A DNA stretch of 64,000 nucleotides from DASXUL01 sp036504855 (GCA_036504855.1 DASXUL010000089.1:19346-83345); one strand, 5' to 3'. Positions 50,849-59,984 are shown, counted from the stretch's first letter. Notes: a model not told the origin generated them from the sequence alone. A program made the numbers and translations.

Positions 50849-53800
50849 TCAGCCCAAACCGTTCGCGCCGCTACGCCCGTTCGGCGCCTTCCGCGCGCGC
50901 CTGTTCGATGCCGCCACGGCTCGCGCCACCGCTTCGTCCGAAGACAGTGCGGCGCCCCCCTGGACAAGGCGGGAATAGCGGACGCCGCCCAACGCGTCCA
51001 CAAGCGCGTCCTCCACAGGCCGGACCGTGTCCAGATCCACCGCCGGAACGGGAACGCCCGCGGCTTTTCGCAGGCCGGCGGCCGCGCCCCACAGGGTGGC
51101 GGCCGCCGGCGGATCGGAATCGATCAGCGCGCGCGAAATGCTCTCCAGCGTCTCGGCCATTTCACCTACGTTTCCCACGCCCCGGCGCAGTTCCAGGGCC
51201 TTTGTGAGGTGATCGATGGCGGACGGATCCCCGGCGCTGAGCCGCCCAACCCCGATCTGATGGTACGCGAACGCCACGCCCCACATGTCGCCCAACCCGA
51301 GGAAGACGGCAAGGCTGCGTTCCAGCAGCGCATCGGGATCCTCGTCGATGGGCCGGTAGCGGGCGATCCGGGCCAGGCATGACATCGAGTAGGCGATTCC
51401 CCACGGCCGGTTGATCTGAGTCCTCAACTCCAGGCTTTCGCGTTCCCTGGCCTCCGATGCGTCCAGCTCACCCTGGAAGAACAGGGCGAGCGCCAGCACG
51501 CTGAGCACGGTCGCGGTGGCGGTGCGGTCCTCGAGACGTCGGTAGACATCCAGGCTCATCTGGGCGAGTTCACGGGCCCGGCTGTATTCGCCCTGGTAGG
51601 CGAGCGCTTTCCCAAGTGAGCTCAAAGTCATGGCGACGCCCCATGTATGGTCAATGCGCTCCAGTATCTCGAGGCTCTCCTCGTGATAGCGAAGGGCGGC
51701 CGCCGGGTCGCCGGTTGCGTGCGCGAGTTGGCCGAGCAGGCACAGGTTGAACCCAAGCCGAAGATCGTCGTCCACCGACCGGAACAACTCTACAGACTGC
51801 TCCAGCAGCCTCAGCGCCTGCTTGTGGTCTCCCTCCAGGCGTCGCATGTAGCTGGCGCATCCCAGCGCGCGGGCCCAAACGGCCGGCCCAGCCGCCTTTG
51901 CCGGAATCAGGAGGGCGGCCAGCCAGCGGCAACGCTCCACCTGGAAGCCGCGCATCTCCCAGAGGCCCCGCAGGGCCTCACCGAGGGCCACTCCGGTTTC
52001 CACGTCCCCCGGCCCAGCCAGGCACCACTCCACGCCCGCGGCGATGTTGGCTTCCTCCGCCGCCAGGCGGTCCAGCCACTCCTCGGCCTCAGGTCCGTCC
52101 AACCGGTCGCGCGCGGCTTCGCCGAGGCTCCGGTAATACTCCGCGTGCCGGTTTGCCAGGGCATCCCAGTCATCCGCCGGCAACCGTTCCCGCGCATATT
52201 CGCGCAGCGTTTCCAGCATGCGGAACCGGGTCCGGCCGTCGCGTTCCTCGGTCAGCAACATGCTGCAACGACGCAATTCGTCGAGGTTGAGGAGGGCGTC
52301 CGCCCCGCAGATGGCCTCGGCCGCTTCGACATCCCATCCCCCTCGGAAGACGGCCAGGCTCGGGAAGAAGGCGCGAGCCGCCTCCGTCAGCAGATCGGCT
52401 GTCTCATCCAACACAATCCGGAGCGCGCGATGGCGGTCTGGAAAGTCGCGCCGCCGGCTTACCAGCAGGGCGAGGGGCTTCTCGAGGCGAGAGCAGATCT
52501 CCATTGGGGTGAGGACGCCGCTCCACGCGGCCGCCAGCTCGATGGCCAACGGAACGCCCTCCAGCCGGCGGCAGGCCGAAGCGATGTCTCCGGCGTTGCG
52601 CTGCGTGAGGGCGAAATCCGTCCGAACAAGCCGTGCTCGGTTCACGAACAGCCGTACGCTGGACTGATGCTGCACCTTCTCGGCGTCTCGGTCGTCCGGC
52701 ACGCCCAGGGGGGGAACCGGAAACACGGATTCGCCGGGCGTCTCCAGCGGCCGGCGCGAGGTCACCAGGCACGTGAGGTCCGGCAAGCGCTCCTGGATCG
52801 CCATCACCGCCTCCCTGGCGCCCTCCAGGATATGCTCGAAGTTATCCAGCACCATAATCGCCGGGCCAGGGCCGAAGAAGGACTCCACCTGGTCCAGCGC
52901 GTCCACTCCCGGCAGGCTTCGCAAACGGCAGGCGGCCATCACGGCATCCATCAGCATCGCCGGGTCGCCATACGGCAACAGGTCAACGAAGACCACGAGC
53001 CGGCCGTCCCGCGCCTGAAGCTGTCGGGCCACTTCAACCGACAGCCTCGTCTTCCCGATGCCGCCTGGGCCCGTTAGGGTCAGCAGGCGGCCTCCATCTG
53101 ATTCCAGTACCGCGAGCAGCTCTTCGATTTCCCGCTCACGCCCGATGAACTCGGTGAAGAATGCGGGGAGCCGGACGGCCTCAAGCTTGGCATCGCGCCC
53201 GGCAAGCGAGACCTCCACGGTGATCGGTGAGCGGCTGCGGTCCCTCCCTCCGCCAGCGCGGCTCGACGCCGCCCGGCGGGACGGCGCTGGAAGCGGTTTG
53301 GCGGAGTCGGCAGCGGGATGAGAGCCGCTCAGCAGATTGGCGATCAGGGCACGCGTTTCCGGCGCCGGCGCCACGCCCATATCGTCCATGAACGTCTGCT
53401 CCACATGGGCGTAGTGCTTCAACGCTTCTGCGCGTTCATCGCGCGCCAGGTGGACGCGGAGAATGCTGCGGTGGGCCTCCTCGCGCCAAGGGTCCAGGGC
53501 GACAGCGCGGCGCGCCGCGTCCAGAGCGCCGGCAAGGTCATTCCGGTCTTCCAGGAGCCGGGCCAGCTCGCCAAGAACGGTCAGGATCGATTCGGAAAGG
53601 CGCTCTCGGCGTTCCTCGATCCACGTCTCATAGAAGCCCTCCATGAAGGGGCCGGCGAAGAGGCCCGCCGCTTGCCGCAGGGCCTCAATCCGCACGCCGT
53701 CATCGGACGCTCGGTCCGCCGCGCGAACGGACGCCTCGAACTCCGCGAGGTCGGTGGACACGTTATCGCCTCGGAGGGTGAGGTGGGAACGCCCCGCGCT

Positions 53801-54133
53801 GACCACGGTCCCTTGGGGAACGCCCACTGGCTCCACTTGTCGTCGGAGGCAGGAAAGCGTGAACCGAAGGCGGTTGCGACCCTTATCGGGGTCCACCTCC
53901 GGCCAGAGCGCTTCGACGACGGCGTCGCGGCTCATCGGGCGGTCGGGATGGCAGGCCAGCAGTGCGAGAAGCTCGGCGACTTTCACCGAGCGGAACCGGA
54001 CGATGGTCCGCCCCGCAATCAGCAAGCGAAGTCCCCCAAGCATCTCGATCCGGCACGGCGTAGCGGGATCGATCACTGTCATACTCTCCAACTTCGGCGG
54101 TGGAAACCCTGACAGGCGCGCTGCGCGCGTCAT
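50849..54133 (-). CDS. AfsR/SARP-type regulator: winged helix, BTAD, ATPase and TPR
   Basis: 1094 residues from the ATG at 54133, with GGGAG 5 nt upstream; ATGs at 54154 and 54082 are less well placed. Residues about 25-105 form an OmpR-like winged helix (MLGGLRL, SVKVAELLALL, EALWPEVDPDKGRNRLR). Residues about 112-260 are the bacterial transcriptional activation domain (EEAHRSILRVHLARDERAEALKHY in part). An NB-ARC-like ATPase follows (about 310-600) with Walker A GPGGIGKT near 352 and Walker B IMVLDNFEHIL. TPR-like helices fill about 680-1050. This is the architecture of AfsR-type activators. SARP proteins bind direct heptamer repeats 11 bp apart, just upstream of a -10 box; such repeats flank this gene region. 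It probably activates the downstream glycosidase genes. Confidence 0.92.
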   Translation of the reverse strand: MTRAARLSGFPPPKLESMTVIDPATPCRIEMLGGLRLLIAGRTIVRFRSVKVAELLALLACHPDRPMSRDAVVEALWPEVDPDKGRNRLRFTLSCLRRQVEPVGVPQGTVVSAGRSHLTLRGDNVSTDLAEFEASVRAADRASDDGVRIEALRQAAGLFAGPFMEGFYETWIEERRERLSESILTVLGELARLLEDRNDLAGALDAARRAVALDPWREEAHRSILRVHLARDERAEALKHYAHVEQTFMDDMGVAPAPETRALIANLLSGSHPAADSAKPLPAPSRRAASSRAGGGRDRSRSPITVEVSLAGRDAKLEAVRLPAFFTEFIGREREIEELLAVLESDGGRLLTLTGPGGIGKTRLSVEVARQLQARDGRLVVFVDLLPYGDPAMLMDAVMAACRLRSLPGVDALDQVESFFGPGPAIMVLDNFEHILEGAREAVMAIQERLPDLTCLVTSRRPLETPGESVFPVPPLGVPDDRDAEKVQHQSSVRLFVNRARLVRTDFALTQRNAGDIASACRRLEGVPLAIELAAAWSGVLTPMEICSRLEKPLALLVSRRRDFPDRHRALRIVLDETADLLTEAARAFFPSLAVFRGGWDVEAAEAICGADALLNLDELRRCSMLLTEERDGRTRFRMLETLREYARERLPADDWDALANRHAEYYRSLGEAARDRLDGPEAEEWLDRLAAEEANIAAGVEWCLAGPGDVETGVALGEALRGLWEMRGFQVERCRWLAALLIPAKAAGPAVWARALGCASYMRRLEGDHKQALRLLEQSVELFRSVDDDLRLGFNLCLLGQLAHATGDPAAALRYHEESLEILERIDHTWGVAMTLSSLGKALAYQGEYSRARELAQMSLDVYRRLEDRTATATVLSVLALALFFQGELDASEARERESLELRTQINRPWGIAYSMSCLARIARYRPIDEDPDALLERSLAVFLGLGDMWGVAFAYHQIGVGRLSAGDPSAIDHLTKALELRRGVGNVGEMAETLESISRALIDSDPPAAATLWGAAAGLRKAAGVPVPAVDLDTVRPVEDALVDALGGVRYSRLVQGGAALSSDEAVARAVAASNRRARKAPNGRSGANGLG

Positions 54134-54261
54134 CGTGTCTCCCACAGCGCCCACGCCATTTTAACACAATCCCGCACGGAAAAGGAGAGCGCAAGCGGTC
54201 AAGCCGCGTTGGGGGAACGCGCCTGGCCGGCTGAGCGCGTGCTCAAGGGCCAAAACAGGCG

Positions 54262-54295
54262 GAAGCGTGATGGAGGATTAACTCCATCACGCTTC
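54262..54295 (-). terminator. Hairpin after the GH26-like gene
   Basis: A 14-bp perfect stem (GAAGCGTGATGGAG, 54262-54275, with 54282-54295) and a 6-nt loop, about 28 nt past the stop at 54323. TTTT follows 6 nt later on the minus strand. Confidence 0.7.
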
Positions 54296-54322
54296 TAGGC
54301 AGGCCTGACTCCGTGTCGGCGG

Positions 54323-55384
54323 TTAGGGGCTCCACGCGCGAACGGCGGGAATGTTCCTCATCCACGGCCCCCTGGGCCGAGGTGGGCTGCCGATCAGCGA
54401 CCTCCGCGTGGCCGCTACAGGGTTGGCCACGCTCAAAGGCTGAACACTCGGTCGGAGGAATTGCAGGCTGGCATCGCACCCCCACTTCTGGCGATCGACG
54501 AACAGGGTAACGTACTCCAGAGGGACGGCGAGATCGCCAACGAACTCCAGCATCGGGTCTAGGAAGGCGTCATTATCGCGGTAAACCGCGGGATTCAGGC
54601 TGCCCCCGGCGCCGCCCAACTCGTCCAGGGCGAATGGCTTGTTAGCGTGCTCGTAATACGAAACGTAGTCGCTAAGCAGCTTCGCGGCTGGGTCGAACTG
54701 CTTGGAGGTGTGAACGTACCAGGTGGCGCCAACGATGTCCACGGATTTCCCGAATTCCGTGTCCGGCCAGTAGGGGCGAATGCCGCTGAGGGTACGATCG
54801 GCGCGGAGGCCAGGCGAGAATGCGAAGCGGATGGCGGGGGCATACTGCCGAAACAGCTCTCGCACAGCGATGAACGTTTCCACGAAACCGTTCACCTGAC
54901 TGGAGCGGTCTCCCGACACGGGCGGGCCCCAGGCGGAATCGGCGCTGTTCATCTCCTGCGCGTAGCAAACGGAGATGTTCAGCGACTTGCCGGTCGGAGC
55001 GGACATCTGGATCGCTGCCAATTCGCGTGCCAGCGTGGCGACGAGATCCATGTTGTCGCGCACGAAATCGAACGTGCCGCGGATGTGACGGGCCGGCGCC
55101 GGCGCCTGCGCGGGTTCCAACACCAGGTTGACGGTCTTCTCCGAGCAGTTCGCCGCTGGGTCGGCGAGGCGGTTCAGCGCCATCTGGAAGACCCGCTCGT
55201 GCGACGGTCCCAACGCCGTTCCGCCGGCGCGCAACCGATCGACCTGCACCTGCACTAGCCCGTAATAGTCGTTGACTCCGGAAGGCTCAAACCCAAACTC
55301 TCGCGCGAACTCATCAAAGGTCTGCGTGTTGTTGCCGCTGAGATCAGAGCGCATGTAGAACAACTGTCCAACATTGCGTACCAC
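54323..55384 (-). CDS. GH26-like TIM-barrel glycosidase without a signal peptide
   Basis: 353 residues with a GTG start at 55384; GGAGGT six bases upstream makes this start firm. The N-terminus (VRNVGQLFY) has no signal peptide. The chain resembles clan GH-A enzymes such as GH26 or related endo-glycanases: CYAQEMN with a Glu near 143 as candidate acid/base, and KPFALDELGG with a Glu near 255 as candidate nucleophile. The C-terminal 40 residues are basic and Pro-rich. A SARP-type direct repeat and -10 box lie 135-165 nt upstream. The lack of export signal next to secreted enzymes is odd; it could act on imported oligosaccharides. Family assignment is tentative. Confidence 0.65.
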   Translation of the reverse strand: MVRNVGQLFYMRSDLSGNNTQTFDEFAREFGFEPSGVNDYYGLVQVQVDRLRAGGTALGPSHERVFQMALNRLADPAANCSEKTVNLVLEPAQAPAPARHIRGTFDFVRDNMDLVATLARELAAIQMSAPTGKSLNISVCYAQEMNSADSAWGPPVSGDRSSQVNGFVETFIAVRELFRQYAPAIRFAFSPGLRADRTLSGIRPYWPDTEFGKSVDIVGATWYVHTSKQFDPAAKLLSDYVSYYEHANKPFALDELGGAGGSLNPAVYRDNDAFLDPMLEFVGDLAVPLEYVTLFVDRQKWGCDASLQFLRPSVQPLSVANPVAATRRSLIGSPPRPRGPWMRNIPAVRAWSP

Positions 55385-55517
55385 CCGAACACCTCCAACG
55401 TCACTGCTCCACCGGTTCCGCCTCTCGCCGCGCCCAGCCCCGGTCTCCGCAGACAGAGCGCGGGGGCAGCGGCCCGCGGAGACGGGGGATCACACGGCGA
55501 GGGGCCGCTGCAATCTG

Positions 55518-55550
55518 AGCATACCGGATCACCGTTAGCGCATCGTTAGC
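55518..55550 (-). promoter_or_regulatory. SARP-type operator (copy 2) with -10 box upstream of the GH26-like gene
   Basis: On the minus strand GCTAACG (55544-55550), ATGC, GCTAACG (55533-55539), then 9 nt, then TATGCT (55518-55523). Two heptamers 11 bp apart, with the promoter-proximal one 8-9 bp before the -10, is the layout of SARP-activated promoters. The start codon at 55384 is about 127 nt past the expected transcription start. The 18-bp element is identical to that at 50827-50844. Confidence 0.6.
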
Positions 55551-55626
55551 AGCCGGCGGGCTCTGGAGGTGGAACCCGGCTCGTGTGGGCAGCCAGGCGG
55601 TTAAGAGGCGACAGCGCATTGATCTA

Positions 55627-55652
55627 TCGCCTGGCCCCGAGGGGCCAGGCGA
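55627..55652 (-). terminator. Palindromic hairpin after the agarase-like gene
   Basis: TCGCCTGGCCCC (55627-55638), GA, then the exact complement (55641-55652). It lies about 32 nt past the stop at 55684. A 12-bp palindrome; no T tract. Confidence 0.65.
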
Positions 55653-55683
55653 TTGGAGCTACGAAGCGCAGCCCCACTGGCGG

Positions 55684-57963
55684 CTAGAGCCCGCGGGCGG
55701 CGAGCGCCACGGCGTCCGCCATGTCCACCCGGCCCAGCGAAGCGCCGGTGGAAACCGTGTCCAGGTCATCCACATCGGCGGCGGCGCCGGGTTGAAGGCC
55801 CCCGGCGATTCGCAGGGCGCGGGCTGATAGCGTCAGCGGCCGGAAGGCCGCGTTGGCGGCAACCCGCTGCCCAACCGCCGCAAGGTTGGTATCCCGCATG
55901 GGGGACACGAGGTCCCATTTCAGGCGGTCCGTCATGTCCACGAGGCCGAAAGCGTAGTCCTCTCCGTAGACGAGTTCGGCGCCTCGGCCCGCTCCGCGAC
56001 CGGTGATCGGCTGGTCACGGTATTCGAACCAGCACAGGCCAACGCAGAAGGGGTTCGCCGCGGCGTCTCGGACGTACTGGCCGTAGAGAGCGGCGGAGCC
56101 GGGCTCATCGTCCCCGTACGCCGCCGAGTAGGTTCCGAATCCGCGGACGCCGCGGTAGGAGGGCGGGAACGAGAACTCGCCCACGAAGACCGGCCTGTTC
56201 GACTCGCGGATCAGGCGGGCCACGCGGGCATCGGCGAACCGGAAGGCATAGTTGTCGATGCCGATCACGTCGCAGTGCCGGGCGATGAGGCGCCAGTCCT
56301 CCTCGTTGACCCACCAGCCGGGAACGATCCAATTCCCGAGGTAGAGGTGGTGAGGGTCAACTTCCTTCATCGTCGTATAGAGGAAGCCATAGTACTGGTC
56401 GGCGAAATAGCGGCGCAGGGCCTCCACATCGGCGGCGGGCGGGGTCGGAACCGCCGCGTACGCGTCGGCCTGGGACGCCGCCGTGATTCGCCAGGCGGCC
56501 GCCAGCGCGGAAAGGCTGCCGCCGTACAGGCTGGACACCGCGTAGTCCACAAGCGCCGCCTTCGCCGGAACGGTCGCCCCGAGGGACAGCATGCCTGTCA
56601 CCTCTTCCGGCGTGATGATCTCATCGTGTTCGCTGCTCACCGTGCAACCGAGGACCATCGGGTTCGCTTTGAAGGGGGCCACCTGAGCCGCCAGTGTCGC
56701 CTTCAACTGAGCGCGGATGTTGGCGTTGAAGATGTCTGGATGGCGCACCAGGTTCGGAACGCCGGCGCGGTTCAGCACCGGAATCCACGGCACGCCGACA
56801 GAAGTGTCAGACCATTTGGCGAGCCCGCCGAAGCCCAGCGTGCGCACCCGCTGATAGGTGGACGCCCGCGCGCTGCTCTGCCATGACGCTCCGTACTTGC
56901 GGATCATGTTGGCCGTGTGGAAAGCCGAGTAGAGCGTGCCCTGGCCTTCTCCCCATACGTCTGTCGCCCAACCGGCGCTGTAGGGGGACGCCCGTGAGGG
57001 GAGCTCCGCGAACAGGAAGGCGCGATCCGAAACAGGCGTCATTTCCCATGTCAGGGCAGGGGCATCGCACACGCCCAGGTAGAAGCACGGATTCCCGGAG
57101 GGAGTAACCAGCCACCAGAACCCGTTGCGCTTCACCGTACGGAAGTACCCGGTCGCGCTGTCGGTCCACCCGGCGACCAGGCTGCCGCCGTAGGCGTCGT
57201 AACCGGCAGGCAGGCCCCATGCGTTCAGACGGCTGGTTTCGTCGGCCGCTGCATTCGCCATGTCCGCGTCTTGCGTCACCTTACCCGGGAACTCCGCGTA
57301 CCGGCTCTGGCCGTAACGGTCCACGTATGGATCGTACGCGCGGGGATCCGGGGTGGGAATGAGGCGGAAAGTGGCGGTGTAAGATTGCGTTCTGGTTGGC
57401 GAGGGGCTCCACGCCGCGCGCCGGAGCGCTTTCGGGGCCATCAGCATGATCGGCGCCGGGCGCGACGCTTCCACGCTCAGGTCGATAGCGGCTGAAGCGC
57501 CGTCGCTGGAGCTAGCAGTGAGACCGCTCTGAACAACCATGTACTCCGCCGGCCCCGCCGCCCACGACGGGATGTCGTTCACCGTGAGGTCTCCGGTCGC
57601 CGGACGGCTGGCCCCGGACTTCACGCCCACGCGCACGCCATCCAGCCAAAGCTCACAGCTTGACGGCCTGACCACCGCGGCGGCGGTGTACACGTGGTCG
57701 TACTGCCAGACAGGGGTGTGAGAGATGAACCGCCAGTTGGCCCCGTCCCCCACGCCGACGATGAGCTGCAGTGAGCTCAACCGGCAAGGACCGGAGGAGG
57801 CGTCGTTCTCGAAATCCAGGAAAAAGCCGCGCGCGGCGCCGTAGTCATACTGCTCGGCCAGATACAGGCGGTTGGGCGAGGAGCGCGCGGACATCGGCAC
57901 GACAAGAAGCGATAGGCAGACGGCAAGCGAAACCGGTTTCAATGAGAGCCTCCACACCGTCAT
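55684..57963 (-). CDS. Secreted GH50/agarase-like glycosidase with a dockerin-like C-terminus
   Basis: 759 residues from the ATG at 57963, which lacks a ribosome site. An in-frame TTG at 57942 has TGGAGG 6 nt upstream and gives a cleaner signal peptide (MKPVSLAVCLSLL), so it may be the true start. A beta-rich domain (about 30-210) precedes a TIM barrel (about 220-690). The barrel shows RNGFWWLVTPSGNPCFYLGV, SSEHDE (Glu near 443, likely acid/base), FVGEFSF (Glu near 596, likely nucleophile) and WFEYRDQPITGR, the pattern of putative beta-agarases of clan GH-A. The last 50 residues are a degenerate dockerin-like pair (ARALRIAGGL ... VDMADAVALAARGL). The substrate, such as a galactan, is unproven. 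Confidence 0.8.
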   Translation of the reverse strand: MTVWRLSLKPVSLAVCLSLLVVPMSARSSPNRLYLAEQYDYGAARGFFLDFENDASSGPCRLSSLQLIVGVGDGANWRFISHTPVWQYDHVYTAAAVVRPSSCELWLDGVRVGVKSGASRPATGDLTVNDIPSWAAGPAEYMVVQSGLTASSSDGASAAIDLSVEASRPAPIMLMAPKALRRAAWSPSPTRTQSYTATFRLIPTPDPRAYDPYVDRYGQSRYAEFPGKVTQDADMANAAADETSRLNAWGLPAGYDAYGGSLVAGWTDSATGYFRTVKRNGFWWLVTPSGNPCFYLGVCDAPALTWEMTPVSDRAFLFAELPSRASPYSAGWATDVWGEGQGTLYSAFHTANMIRKYGASWQSSARASTYQRVRTLGFGGLAKWSDTSVGVPWIPVLNRAGVPNLVRHPDIFNANIRAQLKATLAAQVAPFKANPMVLGCTVSSEHDEIITPEEVTGMLSLGATVPAKAALVDYAVSSLYGGSLSALAAAWRITAASQADAYAAVPTPPAADVEALRRYFADQYYGFLYTTMKEVDPHHLYLGNWIVPGWWVNEEDWRLIARHCDVIGIDNYAFRFADARVARLIRESNRPVFVGEFSFPPSYRGVRGFGTYSAAYGDDEPGSAALYGQYVRDAAANPFCVGLCWFEYRDQPITGRGAGRGAELVYGEDYAFGLVDMTDRLKWDLVSPMRDTNLAAVGQRVAANAAFRPLTLSARALRIAGGLQPGAAADVDDLDTVSTGASLGRVDMADAVALAARGL

Positions 57964-58314
57964 GCTAGCGGTCTACGCGACCCGGCGCCTATACCGTTGG
58001 CGCGTGGGCGGCCTCCTCACATGCCCGGCCGGCCAAGGACGCGGATGCGCATATCTCTATGGTCGTATGGCTGAGCGGCGAATACCCGCCAATAGTCCTA
58101 ATCTCGCACCCGCCATGGTCGCAGATAATCCCGACCATTCGTGAGCGACGGGGGTTAATCGGTGTTGCTAGCATTCGAGGGGGGCGCCCGATGACGCAGG
58201 TCATCGCACAAGATGAGGTGGCGATTTGTGCGTTTCCGCTGCCTTCTGACGCCAAGCGAAGTGCCGCGAGCGGCGCCGTTGAGCGAATGGCGCCGCCGCG
58301 GGGAACTGAAGGAC
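57964..58314. other. Divergent intergenic region
   Basis: 350 bases between the agarase-like gene (minus) and the receiver-like gene (plus). If the latter begins at an upstream ATG (58213), part of this is coding. I see no clear promoter, hairpin or RNA gene. Confidence 0.35.
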
Positions 58315-58728
58315 ATGTTGGAGACGAGCGAACACCGAGTTCTGTACGTGTGCATTGGTTCCGCTGAGGCCCCGAGCGCACTGCTCAGCGTGCTGGAAAT
58401 GCAGGGATTCCGCGTGACGGCCATCTCGCCCGCCCCTGAATCCCCGATGCCGAGCCCATCTGCCTTCTCGGCCGTGATTGTGGACGCCGGCGAACGCGCG
58501 GAAAACCCGGAGGCCTTTCTCCTCACCGCGCTCGCCGCCGCCGTTCCCGCCATCCTGATCTCTCCGGCGGACGAACACCGGCGCATCGCCGACCTCGCCG
58601 GCGCCGTGTTCCTGCGTAAGCCGGTGGACTGGCAGGTCCTCGTCCTGAAGCTGCTCCGCCTGGGCCCGGCGTCTCGCGGCGGAATACAGTATCCGAGGGA
58701 ACCCTCCGGTCCCTGGGCGCCGTCCTGA
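58315..58728 (+). CDS. Degenerate receiver-domain protein
   Basis: 137 residues from the ATG at 58315. The start is uncertain: AAGGA is only 1 nt upstream, and an in-frame ATG at 58213 would add 34 residues. The fold pattern is a CheY-like receiver: HRVLYVCIGS (strand 1), SAVIVDAGE (strand 3 with the Asp), PAILISPAD (strand 4) and VFLRKPVDW (strand 5 with Lys). The acidic pair after strand 1 that binds Mg2+ is missing, so ordinary phosphorylation is doubtful. The chain ends soon after the receiver with no output domain. It is probably a protein-interaction or decoy module. No partner kinase lies next to it. Confidence 0.6.
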   Translation: MLETSEHRVLYVCIGSAEAPSALLSVLEMQGFRVTAISPAPESPMPSPSAFSAVIVDAGERAENPEAFLLTALAAAVPAILISPADEHRRIADLAGAVFLRKPVDWQVLVLKLLRLGPASRGGIQYPREPSGPWAPS

Positions 58729-58747
58729 CGAGTTGGCTTCCTCTCGC

Positions 58748-58778
58748 TTGAACCTGCGGCAGGGTTGCGCGATATGAT
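58748..58778 (+). promoter_or_regulatory. Candidate promoter of the serine hydrolase gene
   Basis: TTGAAC (58748-58753), a 19-nt spacer and TATGAT (58773-58778), about 28 nt before the start codon at 58807. Confidence 0.35.
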
Positions 58779-58806
58779 CCTCTAGCCTATCGTTGGAGGA
58801 TCCCCC

Positions 58807-59865
58807 ATGCGCTTCGTTCTCGCTCTCTGCCTGGCCGCCGTCGCCGTCGCCGCTCGGGCAGACCGTGTTGACTCCCTTGTCCGCGCCGCCATGGCGAGTG
58901 GACACGTGCCCGGTCTCTCACTGGCCATTACCCGCCGCGGAAAAGTCGTGAAGACGGCCGGCTATGGGTACGCGAACCTGGAGCTTCGCGTCCGCGCCAC
59001 GCCGAACACGGTCTACAGCCTTCATTCGGTGAGCAAGCAGTTCACCGCCGCCGCGGCGATGATCCTCGTGGAACGGGGAATGCTCAACCTCGATGAGTCC
59101 GTAACCCGCTACCTCAGCGGCCTGCCGGACGCATGGAAGCCCATCACTATCCGCAACCTACTTACTCACACGTGCGGCATCCCGGATTACCTCAATGAGA
59201 TGAACCTCTCCGGCAATTCGGATTCCGAAGTCATTGCGGCGCTGGGGAAACTGCCGCTCCGGTTCGCGCCAGGCGACAAATGGTCCTACTCCAACTCCGG
59301 CTATCTCGTTCTGGCGCAGGTTGTGCTGAAGGTCAGCGGGCGCACCACGCAGGATCTTCTCCAGGAGCGGGTGTTCGGCCCCCTGCACATGGACGCCACT
59401 CGCAGCGCCGACCGCTCCGTAGTCATCCCCAATCGGTCATCCAAGTACATATGGAAGGACGGCGCGTTCCAGAACGCCGAATTCGCAATCACCGTGGAGC
59501 AAGTGGCGGATGGCGGCCTGATGTCAACCGCGCTCGATCTGGCGAAATGGGATGCCGCGTTGTACACGGACCGCGTTCTTCGTCCGGAATCTCTGAAGCA
59601 GATGTGGACGGCGCATCGCCTGAACAACGGCGCATCCACGGGCTACGGGTTCGGGTGGTTTGTGGTAGACACCGATGGACGCCGGCGGCTTGTGCACTAC
59701 GGCGCCAGCGCCAACGGAGACCGCGCCGCAATCGCCCGCTATCCGGATGACGGCCTCGGAATCATCATACTGGTCAACGGCGGGACGCCGGACTTCAAGA
59801 CGCTCATTACCGGCATTGCCGCGCACTATGCGCCGGATCTGAAGGACCCCGCGCCGGACGAATGA
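58807..59865 (+). CDS. Exported serine hydrolase of the class C beta-lactamase/PBP4* fold
   Basis: 352 residues; ATG at 58807 with GGAGGA six bases upstream. Signal peptide about 1-18. The catalytic SxxK motif is Ser74-Val-Ser-Lys77, the second motif is Tyr-Ser-Asn near 161, and HYG near 298 takes the place of KTG. These belong to the broad S12 family that includes DD-peptidases, esterases and class C beta-lactamases. The HYG version is common in esterase or peptidase members, so there is no reason to call it a resistance gene. It probably acts on peptidoglycan peptides or esters in the periplasm. It stands alone, with ilvD 119 nt downstream. Confidence 0.9.
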   Translation: MRFVLALCLAAVAVAARADRVDSLVRAAMASGHVPGLSLAITRRGKVVKTAGYGYANLELRVRATPNTVYSLHSVSKQFTAAAAMILVERGMLNLDESVTRYLSGLPDAWKPITIRNLLTHTCGIPDYLNEMNLSGNSDSEVIAALGKLPLRFAPGDKWSYSNSGYLVLAQVVLKVSGRTTQDLLQERVFGPLHMDATRSADRSVVIPNRSSKYIWKDGAFQNAEFAITVEQVADGGLMSTALDLAKWDAALYTDRVLRPESLKQMWTAHRLNNGASTGYGFGWFVVDTDGRRRLVHYGASANGDRAAIARYPDDGLGIIILVNGGTPDFKTLITGIAAHYAPDLKDPAPDE

Positions 59866-59984
59866 CCGCCGCCAAGCCCTGGCGCCCTGGCAAGTACGCC
59901 AGAGCCGGATGCGCCTGGTTGTATGGATGCGCGCGAGGCGGCCCATACTTAAGTACTACTACCGCACACGCAGGAGGCCAATAG

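Noticed and set aside
58807..59865. Antibiotic-resistance beta-lactamase
   Set aside because: The fold is right, but the third motif is HYG rather than KTG, and such S12 proteins are mostly peptidases or esterases. There is no resistance context.
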